DNA of 41,974 nucleotides, taken from Owenweeksia sp. Lineage in GTDB: Bacteria > Bacteroidota > Bacteroidia > Flavobacteriales > Schleiferiaceae. The notes beneath the pieces were generated by a model. It was not told where the DNA came from. It ran no database searches and was given only the letters and a program-made list of their open reading frames with translations. This document shows, piece after piece, positions 14,332 through 23,494 of the stretch. Every line of letters starts with the position of its first letter. The stretch's first letter is position 1. The position numbers and the translations under genes were made by a program. The DNA is taken from positions 1 to 41,974 of the forward strand of contig JANQHO010000003.1 in the NCBI GenBank assembly GCA_028277105.1, given 5' to 3'.

Positions 14332-14339
14332 TATATTTG
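14332..14339 (+). promoter_or_regulatory. Candidate -7 box TATATTTG close to the nrnA start
   Basis: An exact TAnnTTTG octamer ending 6 bases before the nrnA ATG at 14346, implying a leaderless or nearly leaderless transcript if used. No -33 TTG is evident. The same arrangement occurs at dnaX. Confidence 0.35.
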
Positions 14340-14345
14340 TGCGCT

Positions 14346-15362
14346 ATGAAATTGCCCTCCCACATTAACGGCCCTGCTCATAAATTAATTGATGAAAGCG
14401 GAAAAATAATCGTAACCTGTCACGTAAATCCCGATGGAGATGCTATAGGGAGTGCGCTCGGGCTTTCACTGCTTTTGCAAAAAAGAGATAAAGACGTAAA
14501 GGTTATTGTACCCAATCAATATCCCGATTTTTTGAAATGGATGAAAGGCAGTGATGCGATCATTATCTACGAAGAAGATCCCGCTATTGCTGATGAACTA
14601 TTGGAACAGGCTGACCTGATCTTTCACCTGGATTATAACTCACTCAAACGAAGCGGTCCGATGGAATCAATACTGGCTAAAGTGAGAGCAAAAAGGATAA
14701 TGATCGATCACCACCCGGAGCCAGATGATTTTCCCGAACTGCGCTATTCCGATACTGCCATGTCCTCAACCTGTGAAATGGTATACCACTTTATCGAAAG
14801 TATGGGTTGGGAAAAGTATCTCGATACCGATGCAGCGGAATGTCTTTACACAGGTCTTACTACCGATACAGGAAGCTTTAAGTACAGTACGTCACCCGAT
14901 ACCCTTAAAGTGGCAGCTTCATTAGTGGCACTAGGGGTTAAACCGGAAGTTATTGCCTCCCGGGTTTACGATACCAATACAACATCCAAGCTAAAATTGC
15001 TAAGCCGGGCTTTGGAGCGGATGGATATTATAGAACGCTATAAAACAGCAGTAATAAGCCTCAGCGAGGAAGATTTGATTACATTTAACTTTCAGCGGGG
15101 TGATACGGAGGGTATAGTAAACTATGGTTTATCCGTTTTAGGTATGATGTTCAGTGCCTTTTTTTATCCCCGTGACGGTATGATCAAGATCAGTTTGCGA
15201 AGCAAAGGTGATTTTGATGTCAACGCTTTTGCCCGCAAACATTTTAATGGCGGTGGTCATAAAAATGCAGCAGGTGGCATGTCTGAGTTGAGTTTGGAAG
15301 AAAGCCTGAAAAAGTTTTACAAAATTCTGCCTTCTTACGAAGAAGAATTGCACAATGCTTAA
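14346..15362 (+). CDS. nrnA: DHH-DHHA1 phosphoesterase, NrnA-type (oligoribonuclease / pAp phosphatase)
   Basis: 338 aa from the ATG at 14346 (a TTG at 14337 in frame is less likely). Metal-binding motifs are HVNPDGDAIGSAL (H26, D30, D32), a central Asp in FHLDYNS, IDHHPEP (the DHH signature) and TGLTTDTGSFKYS. The DHHA1 substrate motif FNGGGHKNAAGG lies near the C-terminus. NrnA-type enzymes degrade nano-RNA and dephosphorylate 3'-phosphoadenosine 5'-phosphate. The gene overlaps gldI by 8 bp. I recall the nrnA-gldI neighbourhood from other gliding Bacteroidota. Confidence 0.88.
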   Translation: MKLPSHINGPAHKLIDESGKIIVTCHVNPDGDAIGSALGLSLLLQKRDKDVKVIVPNQYPDFLKWMKGSDAIIIYEEDPAIADELLEQADLIFHLDYNSLKRSGPMESILAKVRAKRIMIDHHPEPDDFPELRYSDTAMSSTCEMVYHFIESMGWEKYLDTDAAECLYTGLTTDTGSFKYSTSPDTLKVAASLVALGVKPEVIASRVYDTNTTSKLKLLSRALERMDIIERYKTAVISLSEEDLITFNFQRGDTEGIVNYGLSVLGMMFSAFFYPRDGMIKISLRSKGDFDVNAFARKHFNGGGHKNAAGGMSELSLEESLKKFYKILPSYEEELHNA

Positions 15363-15897
15363 TATTTTGAAATATACCTTTTTAATAGCCATTGCTCTTT
15401 TGATATATGGGTGTCAGTGCTCCGGACAGGAAGAGTCTGTTTTGCCTAACCGGCAAAAGCAAGAAGACCGCATTAAAGCTACCCGCGATTTTCTCCAAAA
15501 AGAACGCGCATCTATAGAAGCATACATGAAAGATAATCAATTGGAGATGCAGCCCAGCGGTACCGGCTTGTTTTATAAGGTATTAAAAGACTCGGTGGCT
15601 GGCAAAAATGCCAGCAGCAGTGATCGGGTAGAAATAGAATACCGCATTTCCAATATGTACGGAAAGGTGTATTATTCTTCAGAAGAAAGCGGAACCCGTA
15701 CCTTTACTATTGATCGTGAAGACGTAGAAATAGGCCTGCACGAAGCAGTAAAATTTCTGGGGCTTGGCGATAAGGGCCTATTTATTTTACCTTCGCACTT
15801 GGCCTTTGGCGTAGCAGGCGATCAGAAGAGAATTCCACCTGTAACTCCATTGGTTTACGAAATAGAAATAATTAATATTCAAAAATCGAAATCCTAA
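15355..15897 (+). CDS. gldI: GldI-like FKBP-type peptidyl-prolyl isomerase lipoprotein
   Basis: 180 aa. Lipobox LLIYGC (Cys about 20), then a coiled segment ([25 protein letters not shown]) and an FKBP-type domain ([13 protein letters not shown], then [54 protein letters not shown]). The length and domain order match GldI, the periplasmic FKBP lipoprotein needed for gliding in Flavobacterium. It starts within the end of nrnA (8-bp overlap) and is followed at 5 bp by a second PPIase gene, so three PPIase genes lie in a row. Confidence 0.75.
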   Translation: MLNILKYTFLIAIALLIYGCQCSGQEESVLPNRQKQEDRIKATRDFLQKERASIEAYMKDNQLEMQPSGTGLFYKVLKDSVAGKNASSSDRVEIEYRISNMYGKVYYSSEESGTRTFTIDREDVEIGLHEAVKFLGLGDKGLFILPSHLAFGVAGDQKRIPPVTPLVYEIEIINIQKSKS

Positions 15898-15902
15898 TTT
15901 CC

Positions 15903-16979
15903 ATGAGAAATGCACTAATGACGGCTCTGATCTTTGCCGGTATCCTCAGCAGCTGTAACTCCCAAAGTGGTGTAACGGTAAACGGTGAAAAGGTAGAGCT
16001 CGAAGATGGCCTGTACACTAAAATTACCACTAACAAAGGCGACATACTGTTAAAAATGCACTATGAAAAAACACCTATGACAGTTGCTAATTTCACGGGC
16101 CTGGCCGAGGGGAAAATTAAAAATAACGCTAAAGCCGAAGGTGAACCTTTTTACGATGGCCTCAAATTCCATCGCGTCATACCAGATTTCATGATACAGG
16201 GAGGTGACCCTCAGGGTAATGGCTCCGGAGGACCAGGCTATTCTTTTACCGATGAGTTTCATCCCGATTTGAAACACAATGGCCCCGGTGTGTTATCTAT
16301 GGCTAACAGCGGCCCTAATACCAATGGCAGCCAGTTTTTTATTACCCATAAGGAAACGCCTTGGCTGGATGGCAGGCACAGTGTATTTGGACAGGTAGTG
16401 CAGGGGCAGGACGTAGTCAATAAAATTGTCCAGAACGACATCATGGAAAAAGTAGAAGTGATAAGGGTAGGTAAAGAATTAAAGAATTACGATCCCGCCA
16501 AAGCTTTTGAAGAAGCTAAAGCAGAACAGGAAAAAAAGAAAGCTGAGGAGGCCAAAGAGAAGGCTAAAGCAGTGGAAAAATACACTAAGGATGCCCAAAA
16601 AACCGCCAGTGGCCTGCACTATAAAGTTTTAAAAGAAGGTGAGGGCCCAAAACCCGAACAGGGACAGATCGTAAGAGTACACTATGCCGGTTACTTGCCG
16701 GATGGAACCTTATTTGACAGTAGCATTAAAGAAATAGCCCAGAAAAACGGTAAATACGATGAGCGCAGTGAGCCTTATGATCCTTTTGAAGTAGCCTACG
16801 GCCCCCAGGCCAGGGTTATCCGTGGTTGGGTAGAAGGCCTGCAACTGATGAAAGTAGGCGATAAATATCAGTTGATCATACCACCAGATCTCGCTTATGG
16901 CAAAGGAGGCGTGCCCGGGCTTATTCCCGCTGATTCATGGTTGATCTTTGACGTAGAAATAGTAGGAATAAAGCAATAA
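15903..16979 (+). CDS. Dual-domain cyclophilin-FKBP prolyl isomerase, lipoprotein
   Basis: 358 aa. Lipobox ILSSC (Cys about 18). Residues about 35-190 form a cyclophilin: [21 protein letters not shown]-type active site, [14 protein letters not shown], and [14 protein letters not shown] with the Trp and His of the family. A charged Lys/Glu/Ala coiled coil (about 200-230, [18 protein letters not shown]) links to an FKBP (about 240-358: [44 protein letters not shown]). This is the cyclophilin-FKBP order of dual-family immunophilins. Probably a periplasmic foldase for outer-membrane or T9SS clients. Its TAA overlaps the next ATG by 1 nt. Confidence 0.9.
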   Translation: MRNALMTALIFAGILSSCNSQSGVTVNGEKVELEDGLYTKITTNKGDILLKMHYEKTPMTVANFTGLAEGKIKNNAKAEGEPFYDGLKFHRVIPDFMIQGGDPQGNGSGGPGYSFTDEFHPDLKHNGPGVLSMANSGPNTNGSQFFITHKETPWLDGRHSVFGQVVQGQDVVNKIVQNDIMEKVEVIRVGKELKNYDPAKAFEEAKAEQEKKKAEEAKEKAKAVEKYTKDAQKTASGLHYKVLKEGEGPKPEQGQIVRVHYAGYLPDGTLFDSSIKEIAQKNGKYDERSEPYDPFEVAYGPQARVIRGWVEGLQLMKVGDKYQLIIPPDLAYGKGGVPGLIPADSWLIFDVEIVGIKQ

Positions 16980-17911
16980 TGGAAAAGGGTATTTACGCAA
17001 AGTTCAAGACTACTCACGGTGATATTACCGTAAAACTTGAACATGAAAAAACCCCTCTTACGGTGGCTAACTTTGTAGGCCTTGCCGAGGGTAAATTGAA
17101 AAATTCTTCTTCAGGAGAAGGAAAACCATATTACAATGGTTTGAAATTTCACCGGGTGATAGCTGATTTCATGATACAGGGTGGTGATCCCACCGGCAGC
17201 GGGGCCGGGGGGCCGGGCTATGCCTTTCCCGATGAATTTCATTCTGAATTGAAGCACGATGGCCCCGGTGTTTTATCTATGGCTAATGCAGGCCCTAATA
17301 CCAATGGCAGCCAATTTTTTATTACCCATAAGGAGACACCCTGGTTGGATAATAAACACTCGGTTTTCGGCAAAGTGACTGATGGACAAGCCGTGGTAGA
17401 CAGTGTGCGCCAGGGTGATGCCATGCAAAAAATTGAGATACTGAGGATAGGGGAAGAAGCTGAAAATTGGGATGCCGTAGCGGTATTTGATGAAAAGATG
17501 CAAAGCATAAGGGATGAGGAAGAAAAAAGAAGAACTGAAAAGCTGAAAGAGATAGCTTCCCTTATAGAAGGCTTTGAAAAGACACCCAATGGCGTATACT
17601 ACAAAATCACTGAGGTAGGTAACGGAAAAAAAGCTGAAAACGGTTATACCGTACATGTGCATTACCAGGGCCGATTAACTAACGGAACCATATTTGACGA
17701 CAGCAATAAAAGAGGAAACCCCATTGATTTTGTATTGGGGGCCGGCCAGGTAATACGGGGTTGGGACGAGGGTATAGCCCAACTGAAAGAAGGTGCAGAA
17801 GCCACTTTGATCATTCCACCGGAAATGGGCTACGGCAGTGCCGGGGCCGGAGGTGTAATACCGCCTGATGCCTGGCTGGTTTTTGATGTGAAACTCGTGA
17901 AAGTAGGATAA
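16979..17911 (+). CDS. Dual-domain cyclophilin-FKBP prolyl isomerase, cytoplasmic paralogue
   Basis: 310 aa with no signal or lipobox (starts [20 protein letters not shown]). Cyclophilin domain about 1-160 ([50 protein letters not shown]), a short charged linker ([14 protein letters not shown]) and an FKBP domain about 205-310 ([56 protein letters not shown]). Strong similarity to the preceding gene shows a tandem duplication that produced a lipoprotein and a cytosolic copy. ATG overlaps the previous TAA (TAATG), so they are translationally coupled. The linker is shorter than in the lipoprotein copy. Confidence 0.9.
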   Translation: MEKGIYAKFKTTHGDITVKLEHEKTPLTVANFVGLAEGKLKNSSSGEGKPYYNGLKFHRVIADFMIQGGDPTGSGAGGPGYAFPDEFHSELKHDGPGVLSMANAGPNTNGSQFFITHKETPWLDNKHSVFGKVTDGQAVVDSVRQGDAMQKIEILRIGEEAENWDAVAVFDEKMQSIRDEEEKRRTEKLKEIASLIEGFEKTPNGVYYKITEVGNGKKAENGYTVHVHYQGRLTNGTIFDDSNKRGNPIDFVLGAGQVIRGWDEGIAQLKEGAEATLIIPPEMGYGSAGAGGVIPPDAWLVFDVKLVKVG

Positions 17912-17915
17912 AAAT

Positions 17916-17941
17916 AAACCCCCCGCTCAGCGGGGGTTTTT
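17916..17941. terminator. Bidirectional intrinsic terminator
   Basis: 7-bp stem CCCCCGC / GCGGGGG (17920-17926, 17930-17936), loop TCA, preceded by AAA and followed by TTTTTG on the plus strand. The minus strand ends in GGTTTATTTTT, so it can serve both the PPIase operon and the convergent hydrolase gene ending at 17991. Confidence 0.9.
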
Positions 17942-17990
17942 GTTTAGAAATATGAGAATAAGACAATTTAGCATTGGCTTCCAGTGATTT

Positions 17991-19013
17991 TTATTCTATA
18001 TAATTTTCAATAAATGAAATCACTTTTTGATTGAACAGTTCCGTTTCTTCATAGTGGGGGGAATGAGCCGATTTCTGAAAAACGTGAAAGAACTCATCTG
18101 CTAGTTCCATTGATACCTTGGCTTCATAAGCTAATTCTACAGGGAGTATTCCATCAGCTTTTCCCCACAACAATAATTTGGGAATATCAATTTCGCCTAA
18201 ACGGGATGTAAAATCGTAATGCCAAACGTCCATTTTTTTGATCACGTGTTTATTTTGAGCAAGAAGGGCAATGAAATCCGTTTCGGAAAATAGGATTTGG
18301 TCAAGCCCTACCAGGCCTTCCCGGTTGGCATCATCATAGAAATATCCCCCTGCTTTAGTCACATTTTTGCTGTGCTGAATAATTACATCTGTATTTCTCC
18401 AGCTAGATTTACCCTGATAGTATCCTTTGATCTGCTTCCATTCCTTGGTATCTTTTCCCCTTGAAATGTGGTTATCTGCAACATTCAAAACATAATCTCT
18501 TGAATACTGGTAGGCTGTTTGCCCTAAATTGTGACCTCCGTCAACCTCTATCCAGCCTGAGATTTTGGACCGAAGATTCGGATTCAAAAGATAGGCTGTT
18601 CCCAATGTTCCTCCCCAACTATGTCCCAGTAAAACAATTTTTAGTGGATTGTATACAGCCTGGACGTATTTCACAACAATATCCAGGTCTTCTACAAACT
18701 GATCTAAAGTGAGTAAGGCGTCATCACTGTGACCAATGCTATTGCCCGAAGCCCTCTGATCGTAGTAAACCATTGCATACCTGTTTTCAATATCTGAAAA
18801 GAAGTTGTTGTGAATATCAATAAAGCTGCTCCCTCCCGGACCGCCATGCAGGAAGATGATGAAAACATCGGATTTCAGATTTCCTCTTACCCATACGGGC
18901 ATGTCTGCCTCTTTGTGACGGATGAAAACATAATCATCTTCCAGGGGCTCTTTTTCGCAAGAGCCGATCGTAGTAATTATCAATAGATGTAATAAGATTT
19001 TGTGCATGTTCAT
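17991..19013 (-). CDS. Alpha/beta hydrolase lipoprotein (proline iminopeptidase-like)
   Basis: 340 aa from the ATG at 19013. Lipobox TTIGSC, then VFIIFLHGGPGGSSF (oxyanion HGGPG motif of prolyl iminopeptidase-like hydrolases), YYDQRASGNS, nucleophile elbow LLGHSWGGTLG (Ser), a late Asp in LLWGKADGILP and a catalytic His in FQKSAHSPHYEE. The triad is therefore complete. The ATG overlaps the stop of the upstream outer-membrane gene in an ATGA, which implies coupling. Surface or periplasmic hydrolase; the substrate cannot be deduced. Confidence 0.85.
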   Translation of the reverse strand: MNMHKILLHLLIITTIGSCEKEPLEDDYVFIRHKEADMPVWVRGNLKSDVFIIFLHGGPGGSSFIDIHNNFFSDIENRYAMVYYDQRASGNSIGHSDDALLTLDQFVEDLDIVVKYVQAVYNPLKIVLLGHSWGGTLGTAYLLNPNLRSKISGWIEVDGGHNLGQTAYQYSRDYVLNVADNHISRGKDTKEWKQIKGYYQGKSSWRNTDVIIQHSKNVTKAGGYFYDDANREGLVGLDQILFSETDFIALLAQNKHVIKKMDVWHYDFTSRLGEIDIPKLLLWGKADGILPVELAYEAKVSMELADEFFHVFQKSAHSPHYEETELFNQKVISFIENYIE

Positions 19014-19576
19014 TTGATCTGATAGGAAACGGAGAGGTCGAAGCCTGTTCGGAGTAGCCACATATCATTAAAAGGATATTGGTAAAACATTCTTCCCCCA
19101 ATTGAAGGAGTTAAAAAATCACCGTTATCCAAACTGAAATTTTTACCATACCTGATCCCAAAAGAGGGCGCAAAATGGAACCAACCCGATTTCTTTTTGA
19201 TGAAAGCTCCCTGCCTGTATTTATAGACTGGGCTATCTGCCAGTTGATAAAGCAAGCCCGTTCCAAGAGAAGCTTCCCAATAGTTGAGCTTTTTAGTATT
19301 TCTTCTGTAAATGATCTCAGGTAAAACGAAATAGTTTCTGGTATGACCTTTATGGCGATAGCCTATGAAATTTATTCTGGCTACCAGTTGATTTTTTGTT
19401 TTGTTCAAGGCTATTTCACTGAAAAGAACAATTCCCGGGTGGGTTAATAGTTCCCCGAAATAGCCTATTCCAATTGAAATTTGGGGTATACTGTTCAGTT
19501 CTGTCTGTGCTTTTGTTTTTATGACAAAAAAGACAGCTAGAATAAAAGCTAATACCAACTTTGTACTTATTCTCAT
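19010..19576 (-). CDS. Probable outer-membrane beta-barrel protein, unknown
   Basis: 188 aa. The signal peptide ends near VIKTKAQ. The rest shows alternating aromatic/hydrophobic strands (ISIGIGYFGELL, VARINFIGYRHKG, NYFVLPEIIYRR, SLGTGLLYQLAD, APSFGIRYGKNFSL, GGRMFYQYPF) and ends in FDLSVSYQIK, as in small outer-membrane barrels. No domain recognised. It is coupled to the downstream hydrolase gene by an ATGA overlap, so the two may act together at the cell surface. Confidence 0.55.
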   Translation of the reverse strand: MRISTKLVLAFILAVFFVIKTKAQTELNSIPQISIGIGYFGELLTHPGIVLFSEIALNKTKNQLVARINFIGYRHKGHTRNYFVLPEIIYRRNTKKLNYWEASLGTGLLYQLADSPVYKYRQGAFIKKKSGWFHFAPSFGIRYGKNFSLDNGDFLTPSIGGRMFYQYPFNDMWLLRTGFDLSVSYQIK

Positions 19577-19617
19577 TTCAATTTTGGATAGGCTAGTGTG
19601 GAGGAATTCCTGAGCTT

Positions 19618-20668
19618 CTAATATTTATTTTTCTTTCTTTCCGACTGTATTGCCCGGTACATTTTTCCAAGCTCTTTATTTTTACGCCTTTTCTCTGCCA
19701 CAGTGCTTGAGAAATGCTCCTGTTCCCGTTTTATTTTGAGGTAATTCTCGTAAACTTCCCCGGATATTTCCCCTTCATCAACAGCCTTTATTACAGCGCA
19801 GCCGCTTTCTTCAATATGTGTGCAATCTTTGAATTTGCACTTTTCTGCCAGATATTCAATGGCTTCATAGGTTTTTAGTATTATCAGTCATTCCCACTTC
19901 CCGCATACCCGGTGTATCTATTACGATACTTTTATTAGGGAGTATGACCAGTTCCCGGTGGCTGGTAGTGTGTTTCCCTTTATTGGTGATTGAACTAATA
20001 GAATTTATCTTCTGTATTTCTACTCCTGATAATTGATTGACAATACTGGATTTCCCTACTCCTGACGAACCGAGAAAGCAATAAGTCTTAAATTCTTTTA
20101 ATGATCTTCTGAGCTCATCAAATCCACTCAATGTTTTACTGCTGATTGGTATAACCGGGATTTCTTTGATTCTGTTGCGGATGACTTCAACCAGGTTTTT
20201 AACTTCCTCATCGCTTATGAGGTCTGTTTTGGTCAACAGTATTAGCGGTTTTATTCCGGAAGAGTGACACAGGGTTAAATATCGCTCCATCCGTTTCAGG
20301 TTAAAATCCTGTCCAACCGACTGGACGATAAAAGCATGGTCAATATTGGTAGCAATGATCTGGATTTCCCCGTATTTGCCCACGGCCTGCCTTTCCAGTT
20401 TTGATATCCTGGGAAGAATACCCTGAATAAGGGCTGTTTCAGTATCCGTAACGATTAGTTTGACCCAATCTCCTACAGCAGGAAAATCTTCGCGGCTCCG
20501 GGCAGAATATCTCAGATTCCCTGTTATTTCGGCCGTGAATACCCCTGTGTCAGTTTGTACAAGGTATCTTTCTTTATGTTCCGTAATAACACGTCCTAAT
20601 TCAAAACCTGATAAGTCATCAGGGGATATCAATTTTGTCATTTCTCCGGCAAAACCGAGCTCTTTCAT
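19618..20668 (-). pseudogene. rsgA: Ribosome small-subunit-dependent GTPase RsgA, frameshifted
   Basis: Circularly permuted GTPase that helps 30S maturation. The first frame (20668 to 19865, 267 aa) has the OB-fold and all G motifs in permuted order: LLTKTDL (G4), SSKT (G5), GSSGVGKSS (G1), TTSHRE (G2), DTPGMREVGM (G3). It then stops at DNTKNL. The next frame continues as YEAIEYLAEKCKFKDCTHIEESGCAV, the CX4CXHX5C zinc domain, and the C-terminal helix to a TAG at 19618-19620. Removing one A from the A5 run (19872-19876) restores one frame. Without it the zinc domain is lost. Either a real inactivating mutation or a homopolymer consensus error. Confidence 0.85.
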
Positions 20669-20745
20669 TGTTGATCTAATAAAGTTTTCAGAATTACAGC
20701 CTTATCCAAAGGTTGCTGTAACAACATCTTCTTGAGATGATACAT
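20665..20745 (-). CDS. Possible 26-aa leader ORF overlapping the rsgA start
   Basis: A minus-strand ATG at 20745 opens a short frame (MYHLKKMLLQQPLDKAV, then ILKTLLDQQ) whose TGA overlaps the rsgA ATG as ATGA. It could be a coupled leader peptide or the tail of a decayed upstream gene, since the frame extends further 5' without a start. No similarity recognised; may be chance. Confidence 0.2.
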   Translation of the reverse strand: MYHLKKMLLQQPLDKAVILKTLLDQQ

Positions 20746-20880
20746 CCGTTTCTTTCGCAAGATACCTCTGGTTTTGATAATCCCAACCCGATATTATTGA
20801 AATTAAAACTATTCTATTGGCGAGTGAAGAAGCATAGGCAAACCATCATATCAACAGAATACGGCCACAGCTATGGATAA

Positions 20881-21897
20881 TCACTTTGGAGAATGATCGG
20901 GGTTAGTTAGATCGGTATCATAGTGTTTCAGTTCAGTTACCCGCTTGCCGTTGTTTTTGTGGCGCTCATAAGTTACTTTGATCTTATAGTAATTCCCCAT
21001 AATAAAAGGACAGGAAGAGATACATTTACTGCAATTTTTCGAAAATTCGAGGGCGCATTTTTCACTGTCTATGAATTTCGGATAGCCGTCATCCAATATT
21101 TTGGTCTGTTCGTAAATAGCATTGCCCGGGCAGGAGCGAACACAATGATTGCAGGTATCACAAAACTCCCTGACCCATAAGTGCTCATTATCAGCCAAAG
21201 TTTTTAAAGGCAGGTTATCAATATCCACAAAAACGGCCGCCAATCGTAGCGAAGGCCCGAATTCAGGAGTGATTAAGAGCCCGTTTTTGCCCACAACTCC
21301 CATTCCGGCATCCTGGGCAACAGGAACGGTCATTATATCTCCGCCAATAGCAGGGGAGGCATGGCAATTAAACCCCTTGTCCCTGAGAAAAGCCGCAATT
21401 TTATTGACGGCAACCCCCAGTCCGGAATAGGTTCGCCAGATCTCTTTAGTAGCTGCTTCCGAAGGATTGGTTTTGATGTCTTCCCGGTTCATTTCCATGG
21501 CTATCATAATGGCATTATCATACAGGATCTCAAAATCTTTATAAATAAAATCGGGATTGACTTTGGTGTAACCGAGCTTTGAAACCCCTAAGGAATAAGC
21601 GTAGTCTTCCAGTTCCTTCAGCGTAGCGGCATCAATAGTTTTCTTGCCCGTTTTTGGATTTTGAGTGATCTCTTTGGCGCTCCTTCTCATCTCTTTTACG
21701 GAGGTGAGCAATGCTGCTCCAACCGTTTTAAACCCTTTTAACTTATCTTTCATACTGCCGTACTGTATCAAAAGTAAAGGGATAATGACAGCAGGGCGGG
21801 CTTTTTTACTGCTTTTAACGGGCTTGTCGCTTTTCTTTATCCAGTGCGAGGCACTGAGGAAGAAGGGCGTTTTTCGCATGAGTTTGTAGAGTTTCAT
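20881..21897 (-). CDS. Two-[4Fe-4S] protein, reductive dehalogenase / QueG-like C-terminal domain
   Basis: 338 aa. The basic N-terminus (1-60) has one hydrophobic stretch but no clear signal. The middle (about 85-240) resembles the catalytic scaffold of epoxyqueuosine reductase and reductive dehalogenases (ELEDYAYSLGVSKLGYTKV, PVAQDAGMGVVGKNGLLITPEFGPSLRLA). Two cluster motifs follow: CDTCNHCVRSCPGNA and C-x8-CSKCISSCPF. The GxVGKNG / GPSLRLAAV block is shared with corrinoid-dependent family members, but I cannot confirm corrinoid binding. It follows the DUF2147 gene by 33 bp on the same strand, possibly read through from the efflux operon. Confidence 0.7.
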   Translation of the reverse strand: MKLYKLMRKTPFFLSASHWIKKSDKPVKSSKKARPAVIIPLLLIQYGSMKDKLKGFKTVGAALLTSVKEMRRSAKEITQNPKTGKKTIDAATLKELEDYAYSLGVSKLGYTKVNPDFIYKDFEILYDNAIMIAMEMNREDIKTNPSEAATKEIWRTYSGLGVAVNKIAAFLRDKGFNCHASPAIGGDIMTVPVAQDAGMGVVGKNGLLITPEFGPSLRLAAVFVDIDNLPLKTLADNEHLWVREFCDTCNHCVRSCPGNAIYEQTKILDDGYPKFIDSEKCALEFSKNCSKCISSCPFIMGNYYKIKVTYERHKNNGKRVTELKHYDTDLTNPDHSPK

Positions 21898-21930
21898 ATT
21901 CCCTTACTTTATAGTTTATTTAGTGGCGAT

Positions 21931-22353
21931 CTATTTTTTCTCCCAATAAAACGTTTTACTCATAAAAAGTACTTTCCCGTTTACCTGTAATTTTTTCGGG
22001 TTAAGGGGAATAAACTCAGCATCAATCTCAATCCCCCTGGAGGGAGAGATCAATATACCTTTCCACGATCCGGATTTAGGGTTAAACTTCACTTCTTTCA
22101 TGACTTGCTTTCCGATATAGTCTTTTTTAGAAGATCGGGTAATGATGGCTGAATAGACGTTATTTGATTCTTTCTTTACTTGAAAATAAGACTCATCCAT
22201 TTTTTCACTGTACCAGGTTCCCAGTATATCATCTGCATTGGCATTGGTTCTCGCTTCAACAGAGTAAATGATACCCTCAGTAAGATAATGTGTTACTCCA
22301 ATTGAAGATAAAATAACGGAAGCTAGAGTTGTGGCTTTGAATATTCTTTTCAT
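21931..22353 (-). CDS. DUF2147 domain protein, secreted
   Basis: 140 aa with an N-terminal signal-like helix (MKRIFKATTLASVILSSIGV). The segment ADDILGTWYSEKMDESYFQV, the central KKDYIGKQVMKEVKF-x-PKSGSWKGILISPSRG and the final FMSKTFYWEKK fit the DUF2147 pattern (lipocalin-like small beta barrel). It starts 19 bp after the last ABC-2 permease gene and is likely part of the same transcript. The function is unknown. Confidence 0.7.
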   Translation of the reverse strand: MKRIFKATTLASVILSSIGVTHYLTEGIIYSVEARTNANADDILGTWYSEKMDESYFQVKKESNNVYSAIITRSSKKDYIGKQVMKEVKFNPKSGSWKGILISPSRGIEIDAEFIPLNPKKLQVNGKVLFMSKTFYWEKK

Positions 22354-22372
22354 TGTTTTAGTGTTTAGAGAG

Positions 22373-23494
22373 TTACATTGTTTTTTTATAATTGAGAACT
22401 GCCCAGGTGTTGAAGAAAACAGCCATGAGACTGATGATCAAAAATTGAGTTTTAAGAGCAGCAAATCCACTGCCTTTTAGCACCACCAATCTTACCACGT
22501 CAATGAAGTAGGTCACGGGATTGGCTATGGCAATCCATTTGGCCCATTCGGGCATACTATCTACCGGTGTGAAAAGCCCGCTCATCAACAGAAAAACCAT
22601 CATACAAAAAAAGGCCAGCGACATGGCTTGCTGTTGGGTGTTGGAATAGGTGGAAATGATCAAACCTATACCGAGTAGCGCTATGAGGTAAATAGCCAGG
22701 AAAACATATAAAGTAAGCAACGATCCCAGGGGTACGATACCGTACACCAACCAGGCTACCCCGAACAGGCCCAGGGTAAAAACAAAAATACCGATCGCCC
22801 AGAATGGAATGAGCTTACCTAAAATAAAATGATGTTTTTTGACAGGAGTGACGTTGATCTGTTCAATGGTACCTACTTCTTTTTCTTTTACAATATTCAA
22901 GGCACACATATAGGCTCCTACCATAGTGACCAGTATTACCAATATTCCGGGTACCATAAAGGAAGGGTAATTCAAAAAAGGATTAAACCAATTTAAGCTG
23001 GACACTTCTATAGTAGCAGTATTAACGGAGTTATTAGAAGTGATCCAATCCAGGCGAATGTCTCTGTTAAAGCTGCCGATAATGCGGTTCAGGTAAGCAC
23101 TTCCAACGGTGGCATTGGTGCCATTGATTGCATTTACAGCGATGAACAGATTGGCTTGCTTATCTACTACCAGGCTTTTTTCAAAATCTTTTGGTATTTC
23201 CATTATCAGATCGGAATTATTCCGCTGGAACTGTTCATAGGATTCATCAAAGGAAACATTGAAGTCATTCAACTCAAAATAACCGGAGGCTATGATCTTG
23301 TTTTTCAGCTTTTGGGAGTTGGGGCTTCTGTCGTGATCGACCAGCGAAATACGGATATTCTTGATCTCATAATCTGCTGCCAAAGGCATAACCAGCAGCT
23401 GAATAATGGGCATGGCAATGATCATTCTCAAAATGTTGGAATTCCGGAATATTTGCCGGAACTCTTTCTGCAGTAAAAACCGAAGTGTTCTCAT
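22373..23494 (-). CDS. ABC-2 type permease, YbhR/YbhS-like (second)
   Basis: 373 aa. One N-terminal TM helix, a periplasmic domain of about 130 residues (SLVDHDRSPNSQKLKNKI) and five to six C-terminal TM helices with the cytoplasmic NIVKEKEVGTIEQINVTP motif typical of ABC-2 exporters. It overlaps the upstream permease gene by 4 bp (ATGA). With the paralogue it should form the heterodimeric membrane part of a drug/cation exporter. Confidence 0.88.
   Translation of the reverse strand: MRTLRFLLQKEFRQIFRNSNILRMIIAMPIIQLLVMPLAADYEIKNIRISLVDHDRSPNSQKLKNKIIASGYFELNDFNVSFDESYEQFQRNNSDLIMEIPKDFEKSLVVDKQANLFIAVNAINGTNATVGSAYLNRIIGSFNRDIRLDWITSNNSVNTATIEVSSLNWFNPFLNYPSFMVPGILVILVTMVGAYMCALNIVKEKEVGTIEQINVTPVKKHHFILGKLIPFWAIGIFVFTLGLFGVAWLVYGIVPLGSLLTLYVFLAIYLIALLGIGLIISTYSNTQQQAMSLAFFCMMVFLLMSGLFTPVDSMPEWAKWIAIANPVTYFIDVVRLVVLKGSGFAALKTQFLIISLMAVFFNTWAVLNYKKTM

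Noticed and set aside
20669-20880. Possible gene remnant upstream of rsgA
   Set aside because: Only a short open frame without a start beyond 20745 and no recognisable homology; kept as a low-confidence leader ORF.
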